Shown here in pieces: positions 44,131-51,472 of a stretch of 64,000 bases of DNA. The stretch covers positions 1 through 64,000 of the forward strand of contig CAAGKZ010000059.1 of assembly GCA_900770665.1 (NCBI GenBank), in the 5' to 3' direction. Both the position numbers and the translations under genes were made by a program. Source of the DNA: Bacteroidaceae bacterium (GTDB taxonomy: Bacteria > Bacteroidota > Bacteroidia > Bacteroidales > Bacteroidaceae). How positions within the stretch are numbered: position 1 is the stretch's first letter; the number at the start of each line of letters is the position of its first letter. The notes under the pieces are model-generated. The model was not told the DNA's origin. It ran no database searches and saw only the letters and a program-made list of their open reading frames with translations.

Positions 44131-45777
44131 TTAAAATCCTACTCTGTTGCGTGTGGGGGCGTTTGTGAGTTTTTCGTTGGCACAGTCACGCATCAAAGTG
44201 TCGAGCGCTTGCTCCTGCTCGCCATACAGCACACTGTTTATGGCGTGCTTGCGTGCGATGTTCTCAATCTGTCCGCCGCTGAGGTCGTAGCTTGCAGCAA
44301 GGGTGCCGGCATCGGCTGTTGAGAGTTCGGGAATCATTGTCTGCCAAATTCTTGCACGCACGCTCTCGTCGGGCTTCTCGAACTTTATCTTGTAGAGGAA
44401 GCGGCGCTCAAAAGCCGGGTCAAGGTTGTCCTGCAGGTTGGTGGTGGCAATCATGATGCCGTCGAGTGTCTCCATCTCCTGCAAGATGATATTTTGAATC
44501 GAGTTCTCCATCTTATCTACAGCACTGGTTGCACCGTTCTTACGTGTGCCAATGATGGCATCGGCTTCGTTGAACAGCAGTATCGGGGCTTGTGTGCAAC
44601 GCTTTGAAATCTCACGATAACGGTCGAAGAGTGCCTTTATGTTCTTCTCACTGTCGCCCACCCATTTGCTCTTTATTTGCGGAACATCAACCGTCATGAT
44701 GTCGCGCCCCGTTTGGCGTGCAAGCTGATATACCGTTTCGGTTTTTCCCGTGCCGGGGCCACCATAGAAAAGGCAGGCAAAGCCTTGGCGGAATCCCTTC
44801 TGCTTCATACGCTCGCGTATCTCGTTGTATTTCTCGGGGGCAAAGAATGTGGCAAGGCGTGACACCTCGTCCTCAATGCCTTGCGTGTAGAAGAGCTCCT
44901 TTGCTGTTATGGTGCGGTGCTGCAGCAGGTCGGCAATATTTTCCTCCTTTGTGTTGATTTTCATTTCACTCAGCAACGAACGCTTGGCCTCCTCGGTGAG
45001 TTTGTAGCGTGTGTTGTCGGCAATGCCGTTCACGCAGATGTGCTCTACAAGGTTGCGTTCCATCAGTGTGTGTTCCCCATTACGCAGTTTTGCTTTGCAC
45101 TCGTTGAAGTCGCTTGTCGATTCAAAGAGGTCTTCCATCTGGCGAAAGCGTATATCGTCGTCGTCATCTATTATCAGCTTTTGGCAGAACAGCATCAACA
45201 ACAACAGGCTCTCGTCGCTGAGGTTGTGTCTCTTAACCTCTTTCACAAACTTGATGTCACCATTGTCCTCAAAGAGCTGGTTGATGTTTATTATAGCCTC
45301 CTCCGGGTTTATGCTATTGTTGCCAAGGTCGTTGAAGATTGAATCTATCTGGTCAAAGAGCTGTGCACAGTTGAGCCCCTTCATTGCCGGCAGATGGTAT
45401 GCCTGGTTGTGTCTCAGTGCCTTAATCACCGGTTGATAGACATCGAACTCATCCTCGGTCTTAGCGTTGCGGTAGCGCAGCAGGCGATGGTTCACAAGGG
45501 CGGCTATGTCGTCGGCATAGCTGTACATGTGTATGCAGTTGAGGTCAAGGAAGCGTGCAAGGTCGTTGAAATCCACACGGTTGGGACCTTTTTCAAGACA
45601 CACGCAGAACAGCACCGCCTGCATCTCTGTTATGCCGTAACTCTCGGCAAGGAAACCGCTGTATGGTTTTGCCTTTTGCAGAATCTTCTTGTCGAGCTTT
45701 GAATCCTCGGTAAGTGTAATGACCTTTTCAACAGCCTGCAACAGTGTGAGTTTTTTTGTGCTTCTTTTCTTTTCCAT
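44131..45777 (-). CDS. AAA+ ATPase with N-terminal helical domain
   Basis: 548 residues. Residues 1-290 form a helical domain with an acidic run (LIIDDDDDIR, about 201-210). The classical AAA module follows: Walker A GGPGTGKT (339-346), the pore-like segment KSKWVGDSEKN (369-379), Walker B LLFNEADA (400-407), sensor 1 ATTNLQ (444-449), arginine fingers FERRF (456-460) and sensor 2 SGGQIENIARKHA (500-512). The usual Asp of Walker B is Asn; I recall this form in related Bacteroidetes ATPases, so activity is probably kept. The layout suggests a hexameric remodeller. Its target is unknown. It is under module copy b. Confidence 0.85.
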   Translation of the reverse strand: MEKKRSTKKLTLLQAVEKVITLTEDSKLDKKILQKAKPYSGFLAESYGITEMQAVLFCVCLEKGPNRVDFNDLARFLDLNCIHMYSYADDIAALVNHRLLRYRNAKTEDEFDVYQPVIKALRHNQAYHLPAMKGLNCAQLFDQIDSIFNDLGNNSINPEEAIININQLFEDNGDIKFVKEVKRHNLSDESLLLLMLFCQKLIIDDDDDIRFRQMEDLFESTSDFNECKAKLRNGEHTLMERNLVEHICVNGIADNTRYKLTEEAKRSLLSEMKINTKEENIADLLQHRTITAKELFYTQGIEDEVSRLATFFAPEKYNEIRERMKQKGFRQGFACLFYGGPGTGKTETVYQLARQTGRDIMTVDVPQIKSKWVGDSEKNIKALFDRYREISKRCTQAPILLFNEADAIIGTRKNGATSAVDKMENSIQNIILQEMETLDGIMIATTNLQDNLDPAFERRFLYKIKFEKPDESVRARIWQTMIPELSTADAGTLAASYDLSGGQIENIARKHAINSVLYGEQEQALDTLMRDCANEKLTNAPTRNRVGF

Positions 45778-45797
45778 AGTTTTCTATCCGTTTATGT

Positions 45798-45908
45798 ATA
45801 ATATAGAAACAAAAGGGAAAAAATTTAAAGCCAATCGCTTTTTTAGTCGAAAAGAGTTTGTAATACAAAGAATATCAAAATGTTGCAAAAGTGTTAAAGT
45901 TTGTAAAA
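45798..45908 (-). promoter_or_regulatory. Shared upstream module, copy b
   Basis: ATAATATAGAAAC (45798-45810) and GTTAAA-GTTT-GTAAAA (45893-45908) are 95 bp apart. Copy c is nearly identical over the whole length, including AAAGCCAATCGCTTTTTTAG and TCGAAAA. The box ends about 20 bp before the AAA+ start codon. Confidence 0.7.
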
Positions 45909-45987
45909 TATGTGTGATGGAGGGCTAATAATGGATACAGAATATTATAACTTATAGGAAATCATTGTTATATCAGGCCTAATAGAT

Positions 45988-46055
45988 TTGCTTATTCTAT
46001 TAAGCAATTTTTTTACTATTTTGCTTATCCTATTAAGCAAATTGCATTATCTTTG
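45988..46055 (+). promoter_or_regulatory. Twin palindromic operators and -7 box of the AAA_14 gene
   Basis: TTGCTTATTCTATTAAGCAA (45988-46007) and TTGCTTATCCTATTAAGCAA (46021-46040) are 20-bp sites with 7-bp inverted arms and a 6-bp centre, 33 bp apart. The second ends 7 bp before the -7 box TATCTTTG (46048-46055) and takes the place of the -33 box. This suggests binding of a dimeric regulator, probably repression. Confidence 0.65.
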
Positions 46056-46081
46056 TATCGGTAACTAATAACAAATAGATT

Positions 46082-47278
46082 ATGCAGCAACTACAATCTC
46101 AACATTTGCGACTATTGGGACATTTGAATATGCCTTTCGAGCGTAGTTTGATGACGGCAATTAACTGGGATGCACGACTCATTGCTGTACGAGGAGCTCG
46201 CGGTGTGGGCAAGACAACAATGCTTTTGCAATACATTAAAAAGAGATATGGCACATCGCCAACAGTTGCCTTGTATGCAAGTTTGGACCACTTATATTTT
46301 ACACGACATTCATTGCTTGAATTGGCCGAGGAATTTTATCAACGAGGAGGAAAATGTTTGTGCCTTGACGAGGTGCATAAATATGAAGGTTGGAGCCGAG
46401 AAATCAAGAACATCTACGATGGTTTTCCTGAGTTACAAATTATATTTACAGGGTCGTCGTTGCTTAATATTCTTAATGCAGAGGCTGATTTGTCACGACG
46501 TTGTGTAAGCTACGACTTGCAAGGGCTTTCGTTTCGTGAATATCTGATGATTAAGGAAAATATTTCGTTGCCTATTGTTACGCTTGACGACATTCTTAAT
46601 CATCCCTTAGAGGTATCTGAGCAAGTTTTGGCTGCATGCAAACCCTTACAACATTTTTCTATATATTTGGAAGAGGGGTATTACCCCTTCTTTATGGAGC
46701 AACAGGTAGATTATCTCACACAGGTGCAGCGCGTGGTGAATATGATTTTAGAAATTGAACTTCCACAGTTAGGAAATGTGGATATTGCCAATGTACGTAA
46801 GTTGAAAAGCTTGCTTTCTGTAGTCAGTAGTGGCGTACCTTTTGCAGTAGATATCAGCAAAATGGCTCAAACGGCTGAGCTCAATCGTAACACTGTTGTC
46901 AATTATCTTACGCACTTGGGGCGGGCAAAATTAATCAATCTCTTATATAGCGACTCTGTTAACCTCAAGCGAATGCAGAAACCAGACAAGATTTATATGG
47001 AGAATTGCAATCTGCTGCATGCACTCTCGCTCACACAAGTAGAAGCGGGCACTGCACGAGAAACCTACTTTGTCAATCAACTTTCATACCAGCATACGGT
47101 AGAATATGCCAAACAGGGAGATTTTGTAATTGATAGGAAATATACTATAGAGGTTGGCGGTGCAAGCAAAGATGGCAAGCAGATTGCCAGTGCAGAGAAT
47201 GCATTCATTGCTGCCGACAATATCGAATATGCATTGGGGAACAAGATTCCTCTTTGGCTTTTTGGTTTCTTATATTAA
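46082..47278 (+). CDS. AAA_14/DUF4143-type ATPase
   Basis: 398 residues. Walker A is VRGARGVGKTT (36-46) and Walker B KCLCLDEVHKY (91-101), followed by FTGSSLLNI as sensor-like segment. The C-terminal half has a winged-helix-like part (ISKMAQTAELNRNTVVNYLTHLGRAKLINLL) and the nuclease-like DUF4143 end (DRKYTIEVGG with FIAADN). Such ATPases are widespread in gut Bacteroidetes, often in several copies, and their function is poorly known. It is the only plus-strand gene of the island and has its own operators and terminator. Codon use is more A/T-rich than in neighbours, suggesting transfer. Confidence 0.88.
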   Translation: MQQLQSQHLRLLGHLNMPFERSLMTAINWDARLIAVRGARGVGKTTMLLQYIKKRYGTSPTVALYASLDHLYFTRHSLLELAEEFYQRGGKCLCLDEVHKYEGWSREIKNIYDGFPELQIIFTGSSLLNILNAEADLSRRCVSYDLQGLSFREYLMIKENISLPIVTLDDILNHPLEVSEQVLAACKPLQHFSIYLEEGYYPFFMEQQVDYLTQVQRVVNMILEIELPQLGNVDIANVRKLKSLLSVVSSGVPFAVDISKMAQTAELNRNTVVNYLTHLGRAKLINLLYSDSVNLKRMQKPDKIYMENCNLLHALSLTQVEAGTARETYFVNQLSYQHTVEYAKQGDFVIDRKYTIEVGGASKDGKQIASAENAFIAADNIEYALGNKIPLWLFGFLY

Positions 47279-47294
47279 ACTCACCCTCACCCAA

Positions 47295-47341
47295 CAAAAT
47301 CCCCGAGGCTGCTCCGTGTGGGGCAGCCTCGGGGATTTTTT
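47295..47341 (+). terminator. Rho-independent terminator of the AAA_14 gene
   Basis: Arms AATCCCCGAGGCTGC and GCAGCCTCGGGGATT enclose TCCGTGTGGG and are followed by TTTTTTG. The A-rich start (CAAAAT) lets it work also for the converging gene at 47367. Confidence 0.9.
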
Positions 47342-47366
47342 GTTTGGTTTCATCTGTTGGTTATCA

Positions 47367-47813
47367 TCATTCTTCATCGTCCCAATCCTCATCTTCGCAT
47401 TCATAGGGAGGCACATGACCTTCTACCTTTTCTAAATACGACTTATACTCTTCAAGCACCTCAATTGTGGGTTTGTTGACTAAGACTTCATCGTTATATT
47501 CAATACGAATAATATCTGTATCATCATTCCAACAACCACATACTTCATCCCACAATATTTCATAGAGCACTGCCATTAGCGCGAGTTTCTGACTATCGTT
47601 TTCATCAACACCTGCAAGGGTGATGAAAGCATCAACGATGTTGCCGACTCTCTCCAATGCCTTGTCATGCATTTCACCAAACGTACAGTTAGTGCCCTCA
47701 AAAGCATTACTTTCAAAAAAATTCTTAAAAGTTTGTTCTTCAATCACATCACCCCATGAAAGGGTCATTGAACCATATTGTTCAAAAATCTCACTGAGTC
47801 TTTCGTAATCCAT
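47367..47813 (-). CDS. Unknown acidic protein of the accessory island
   Basis: 148 residues, very acidic, especially at the end (YECEDEDWDDEE). MDYERLSEIFEQYGSMTLSWGDVIEEQTF opens it; the middle is helical (LERVGNIVDAFITLAGVDENDSQKLALMAVLYEILWDEVCG). No signal peptide, membrane helix or known motif. It converges on the AAA_14 terminator. A TATATTTG -7 box with an overlapping TTGCAAC/GTTGCAA palindrome lies about 40 bp upstream. Confidence 0.65.
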   Translation of the reverse strand: MDYERLSEIFEQYGSMTLSWGDVIEEQTFKNFFESNAFEGTNCTFGEMHDKALERVGNIVDAFITLAGVDENDSQKLALMAVLYEILWDEVCGCWNDDTDIIRIEYNDEVLVNKPTIEVLEEYKSYLEKVEGHVPPYECEDEDWDDEE

Positions 47814-47845
47814 AGTTCTTGAATTTTAATTTAATGTATAATTTG

Positions 47846-47865
47846 TTGCAACGGTTGCAAATATA
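47846..47865 (-). promoter_or_regulatory. -7 box with palindrome before the acidic protein gene
   Basis: TATATTTG (47858-47865, minus strand) fits TAnnTTTG. It overlaps the perfect palindrome TTGCAAC-G-GTTGCAA (47846-47860), a possible operator. No -33 box is seen. Confidence 0.4.
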
Positions 47866-47986
47866 ATAATAAGAAGAAGAAAAGTGATTTTTTCTGTTTT
47901 TTTCAACGGGAACGGATGCGAATTTGGCACGCGCAATGCAAGCGACGGCGAGCATGATATCTGCTTCTGTGTCATCGCGCTGATGT

Positions 47987-48259
47987 TCAGAGTTGTGGTG
48001 CCACCGCCATCAGCAAGTACGCGGCAATGATGAGTTGGGTGTCATAATCATCCTTGGTTCGCTCCGTCAGCCTTATTATCTGCACATCAAGAGGCAACTC
48101 CTTTCTTTCCTGCTTCGATAGTTTTGTGTTGAGCAACTCCTCCACTGCATCGTAGATATAACCGATGTTGTCCGACTCTTTGATAGATTCGTGATACTTG
48201 GTGCCGTCAGCGAACATCTTTGCCACATAGGAACAGACTAATGCTTTGTTGTTTATCAT
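47987..48259 (-). CDS. Small unknown protein, possibly frameshifted
   Basis: 90 residues: MINNKALVCSYVAKMFADG, then a helical body with LNTKLSKQERKELPLDVQIIRLTERTKDDYDTQLIIAAYLLMAVAPQL. No known family. After the stop, another frame continues with protein-like sequence (SEHQRDDTEADIMLAVACI), so a one-base change near 47990 may have cut the original protein short. It has shared module copy c directly upstream and belongs to the island regulon suggested by that module. Confidence 0.6.
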   Translation of the reverse strand: MINNKALVCSYVAKMFADGTKYHESIKESDNIGYIYDAVEELLNTKLSKQERKELPLDVQIIRLTERTKDDYDTQLIIAAYLLMAVAPQL

Positions 48260-48283
48260 AACTATTGTTTTATTGGTTCATCT

Positions 48284-48394
48284 ATAATATAGCAACAAAG
48301 AGGAAAAAATTCAAAGCCAATCGCTTTTTTAGTCGAAAAAAGTTTGTAACGCAAATAATATCAATGTGTTGAAAAAGTGTTAAAGTTTGTAAAA
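48284..48394 (-). promoter_or_regulatory. Shared upstream module, copy c
   Basis: ATAATATAGCAAC (48284-48296) and GTTAAA-GTTT-GTAAAA (48379-48394) are 95 bp apart. Nearly identical to copy b in between. The box ends about 25 bp before the start of the 90-residue gene. Confidence 0.7.
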
Positions 48395-48438
48395 TACGGG
48401 GATGCGTGGATATACAAAAGATGTGGAGTGGATTTGAT

Positions 48439-48660
48439 TTAACGTGAGTTCGATATAAGCTAAACCAAATCGCGAACCTGTCATCCCGACAGAGCGTAGC
48501 GACGAGGGATCTCAAAAATATCGTAAAATAAGAGATCTCTCACGTAGCGTTAGTTCGCTATCGCTCATCGAAAACATCTTTTAATATTTTACCAAGGTAT
48601 GGTCGAGATGACAAAATACGCTAAATTTTAGTATAAATTCTTATATCGAACTCACGTTAA
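48439..48660. mobile_element. MITE-like element with 21-bp terminal inverted repeats
   Basis: TTAACGTGAGTTCGATATAAG at 48439-48459 is repeated exactly as its reverse complement at 48640-48660. The 222-bp unit has no gene. Inside, TGTCATCCCGA (48479-48489) and TCGAGATGACA (48603-48613) form a second, nested set of inverted ends. No clear target duplication is seen; both outer ends finish in TTAA. The form is that of a miniature inverted-repeat element, but mobility is not shown. Confidence 0.55.
48479..48613. repeat. TGTCAT-ended repeat (copy 4), nested
   Basis: Same end sequences as the copies at 5403, 17842 and 42979, with internal GCGTAGCGACGAGGGATCTC. It is longer than the others (135 bp) because of extra A/T-rich sequence in the middle. 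Confidence 0.65.
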
Positions 48661-48727
48661 TTTATAAGAAATAAAATGGTGTATTTGTGTCAAAACATGA
48701 CTTATAGGAAAAGAAGAGAGGTTTTTG

Positions 48728-48776
48728 ATAAATGCACCTGCAACCTTTTCGCTAAAAAGGTTGCAGGTGCATTTAT
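48728..48776 (-). terminator. Terminator of the leucine-rich-repeat gene
   Basis: A 22-bp perfect stem (ATAAATGCACCTGCAACC then TTTT) with a 5-base loop CGCTA, 24 bp after the stop codon. T-rich sequence follows on the minus strand. Confidence 0.85.
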
Positions 48777-48800
48777 TGAGGCGAGAAACAGTGCTGTATC

Positions 48801-51380
48801 TTATTTCTTAGCCTTTGCTTTCTTCGGTTTCTTTTCAACAATCAAATTATGATACCTTTCGGGGAGAATCTGCTTGAAATGGTCGGTCATACCCTCCGGC
48901 ACATTGATAGTCTGCAAATCTTCATCTAAGCCCGACTCGTCAATCTCTGTCACGCTCGCGGGGAGGGTGATGCTTGTCAGGGCAGGGCAAGCATAGAAGG
49001 TTTCAGTGGTAATCCTTGTCACGCCCTCGGGGATGGTAATGCTTGTCAGACAGTCACAACCAAAGAAAGCCCTATCGCCTATCGCGTTTACAGAATTGGG
49101 GATTTCAATGCTAGTAAGGCTGAAGCAGAACTCAAATGCAGACTTCTCTATTTTTGTGATGGATTCCGGCAATGTTATGCGCGTAAGGTTGCTGCAACTT
49201 TTGAATGCTTCTGCACCTATTTCAGTTACAGATGAAGGAATTGTTATCTCAGCAAGTTTTTGGCAATCTTCAAAGGCATTGCAGGCAATCTTGGTAAGCG
49301 AATCGGGAAGCACAACACTCTCAAGTTCCCAGCATCCATAGAAAGCCGACTCTCCGATGCTTGTTACTTTGTCTGGTATAGTTATGCTTTTCAGCATTTC
49401 GCAGTGTGCAAAAAGCGACTCACTTATTTCGCTTAGCGATGACGGCAAGGTTATCTCTTTAAAACCTGCGAGCCAAAATGCAGCATTTCCTATTTTTGTA
49501 AGCGAAGCGGGGAGGGCTATACTTTCAAGACTCTTGCATTTTGCAAAAGCATACTCGCCAATCTCGGTCACAGAGTCGGGGATGATGATGCTTTTCAGGT
49601 TTTTGAACTCCATGAAAGCCTCTTTCCCTATCCTTGTCACCGATGAAGGTATAACTACCCCAACAACTTTACTTCTGCCACTGAACATGCCACACTCAAT
49701 CTCGGTAATGCCATCGGGGAATACGACAATGCCGTCTGTTATTTTTATCTTTTTTGCCAGGTTTTCCTTTTTCTTTACAACGCCCTCCTCCTTCTCGACA
49801 ATCGCTTTGTGAAGTCTTCCATCGAGAAGTTGCTTGAAGTGAGCTGCTGTACCTGCGGGAACAATGATTTTCTTCAACTTTCCACACGAGCCGAATACAT
49901 TATCCCCCACACTCGTAAGCCCACTGCCCAGAGTGATGCTCTTCAGCTCATCACAACCAAAGAACACCTGATCCCCCATCTTCGTCACGCTGTTCGGGAT
50001 GGTTATCTCTTCAAGGCGTTTGCAGCAGATGAAAGCGTCGCTTCCAATGCTTGTAACGCCTTCTGGAAGCACTATGCTTCTAAGGCTATAACAATCACGG
50101 AATGCGATATGTTCAATGATTGTTACCGTTGAGGGGAGAGTAATGCTCTCAATACCTGTACACTCAAGAAATGTACCATAAGCAACCTTCGTTATACCTT
50201 CGGGGAGGCTTATGCTTTCAAGTTCACTGCAGGATTTAAAGGCACGAGAACCAATCTTGGTCACACCGGCAGGAATGACCAGGTTCCTGGGGCAACCGGC
50301 CCAAAAGGCATCTTCCCCAATCTCCTTTACCGAAGATGGGATAACCGTAGATTTGCAACCATGGACAAGTGTGTCCGTTGCCGTCTCTATGATGGCGTTG
50401 CAGTCCTCGCGCGAATCAAACACCTCATTGCCCTCGGCAACAACGATGCTTTTAAGGTTGGTGTTGAGGTAATTAAAAAGAGTATAGTCAATCTCCCTTA
50501 AACCCTTACCGATGGTTACGCTTTCGAGTTTCTTGCAACCCTCAAACACTCGCTGTCCTATCTTCACAACACTATCGGGTATTGTGATGCTCGTGATTGA
50601 GGTGCCCGAAAAAGCAGAATCATCAATGCTTGTCACCGAATTGGGAATGGTGATACTTGTAAGGCTGGAGCAGTTAGAGAACGCACTTCTTCCAATGCTC
50701 GTGACGCTATCGGGTATTGTGATGCTCTCAAGACCACTACCAGAGAAAGCATACTTTCCTATGCTTGTCACTCCGTCGGGAATGTTGATACATTTCAAGG
50801 CACGACAACTGCTGAACGCACTCTTACCAATGCTTGTGACAGTGGCAGGAATCGCGATTTCCGCAAGGGCGCGACAAGAGTCGAAAGCCTCATCCCCAAT
50901 CGTCGTAAGGCCATCAGGCAACACCACCTTTGTGAGTCTACTACTCCATGCAGTAATAGCAAAAGCCTTTGCTCCGATTTCTGTTACCGATGCGGGGATC
51001 GTTACCTCTTCTATTTTGTTACAGTCAGCGAAAGCCGCTGCTCCAATCTTTGTCAACGAAGCCGGTAGTGTGATGCTCTTGAGCCTGCAACAGCCATTAA
51101 ATGCATTCTCCTCAATCTCGGTGATGGAGTCGGGCATGACAATGCTTTCGAGCATTTCACAGCCAGCGAAAGCATTAGCCCCAATCTTGGTCACGGCCCC
51201 TACGATGGTTATGCTTTTCAGTTTCTTACAACCCTCGAATGCCGATGCCTCGATCGTGGTTACTGCCGAAGGGATCATCGCCTCCACAAGCGTTCTGCTA
51301 TTCTTGAAAGCCTCCATCCCAATCTCAGTTGTCTTCTCGGGAATGATGGCAACACCATCCTTAATCTTGAATTTTGCCAT
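48801..51380 (-). CDS. BspA-type leucine-rich-repeat protein, no signal peptide
   Basis: 859 residues from MAKFKIKDGVAIIPEKTTEIG; the frame extends to 51419 but ATG at 51380 has the better context. The protein is almost all LRR_5 repeats of about 23 residues, pattern AFxxCxxLxSIxIPxSVTxIG. It consists of two tandem units: each starts K-I-x-DG-(I/V)(A/V)xxP(E/D)xxTEI (residues 4 and about 545) and ends with an HFKQ(L/I)L tail (about 520 and 840). The end is lysine-rich (KKPKKAKAKK). BspA proteins are normally surface adhesins. This one has no signal peptide, so it may act in the cytoplasm as a binding scaffold. Confidence 0.85.
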   Translation of the reverse strand: MAKFKIKDGVAIIPEKTTEIGMEAFKNSRTLVEAMIPSAVTTIEASAFEGCKKLKSITIVGAVTKIGANAFAGCEMLESIVMPDSITEIEENAFNGCCRLKSITLPASLTKIGAAAFADCNKIEEVTIPASVTEIGAKAFAITAWSSRLTKVVLPDGLTTIGDEAFDSCRALAEIAIPATVTSIGKSAFSSCRALKCINIPDGVTSIGKYAFSGSGLESITIPDSVTSIGRSAFSNCSSLTSITIPNSVTSIDDSAFSGTSITSITIPDSVVKIGQRVFEGCKKLESVTIGKGLREIDYTLFNYLNTNLKSIVVAEGNEVFDSREDCNAIIETATDTLVHGCKSTVIPSSVKEIGEDAFWAGCPRNLVIPAGVTKIGSRAFKSCSELESISLPEGITKVAYGTFLECTGIESITLPSTVTIIEHIAFRDCYSLRSIVLPEGVTSIGSDAFICCKRLEEITIPNSVTKMGDQVFFGCDELKSITLGSGLTSVGDNVFGSCGKLKKIIVPAGTAAHFKQLLDGRLHKAIVEKEEGVVKKKENLAKKIKITDGIVVFPDGITEIECGMFSGRSKVVGVVIPSSVTRIGKEAFMEFKNLKSIIIPDSVTEIGEYAFAKCKSLESIALPASLTKIGNAAFWLAGFKEITLPSSLSEISESLFAHCEMLKSITIPDKVTSIGESAFYGCWELESVVLPDSLTKIACNAFEDCQKLAEITIPSSVTEIGAEAFKSCSNLTRITLPESITKIEKSAFEFCFSLTSIEIPNSVNAIGDRAFFGCDCLTSITIPEGVTRITTETFYACPALTSITLPASVTEIDESGLDEDLQTINVPEGMTDHFKQILPERYHNLIVEKKPKKAKAKK

Positions 51381-51415
51381 AGTGAATTTTGTTTTATCGT
51401 AGTTATATATTTTTT

Positions 51416-51471
51416 GCAAGGTAGTAAATAATTTTCTATCACTTACTCCTCCCTGTTAAAAAAATGTTAAA
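51416..51471 (-). promoter_or_regulatory. Promoter of the leucine-rich-repeat gene with GTTAAA pair
   Basis: TACCTTGC (51416-51423) resembles TAnnTTTG. The pair GTTAAA-N5-GTTAAA (51455-51471) starts 31 bp further upstream, almost the same spacing as before the giant secreted protein (32 bp). No -33 box is seen. Confidence 0.5.
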
Positions 51472-51472
51472 C

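Larger units (their letters stand above)
45778..46081. other. Divergent regulatory gap between the two ATPase genes
   Basis: No gene is seen. The left part holds shared module copy b for the minus-strand AAA+ gene. The right part holds two 20-bp palindromic sites and the -7 box of the plus-strand ATPase gene. About 80 bp in between contain nothing I can name. Confidence 0.6.
48260..48800. other. Gene-free 540-bp region of the island
   Basis: It contains, left to right, shared module copy c (48284-48394), a 222-bp element with inverted ends (48439-48660) enclosing TGTCAT repeat copy 4, and the terminator of the leucine-rich-repeat gene (48728-48776). No protein-coding frame with credible composition is seen. 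Confidence 0.65.

Noticed and set aside
46082..47278. Transposase-like or defence helicase reading of the plus-strand ATPase
   Set aside because: Walker motifs and the C-terminal part fit the AAA_14/DUF4143 family; no DDE or helicase motifs are present.
48801..51380. Possible tandem DNA repeat or CRISPR-like array
   Set aside because: The periodicity of about 69 bp is that of the 23-residue protein repeats, and the units vary in sequence; no identical direct repeats with unique spacers are seen.
49006..51402. Several plus-strand frames with repeated MLVTLSGIVML-like sequence
   Set aside because: They are the reverse translation of the leucine-rich repeats on the minus strand, not a repetitive membrane protein.
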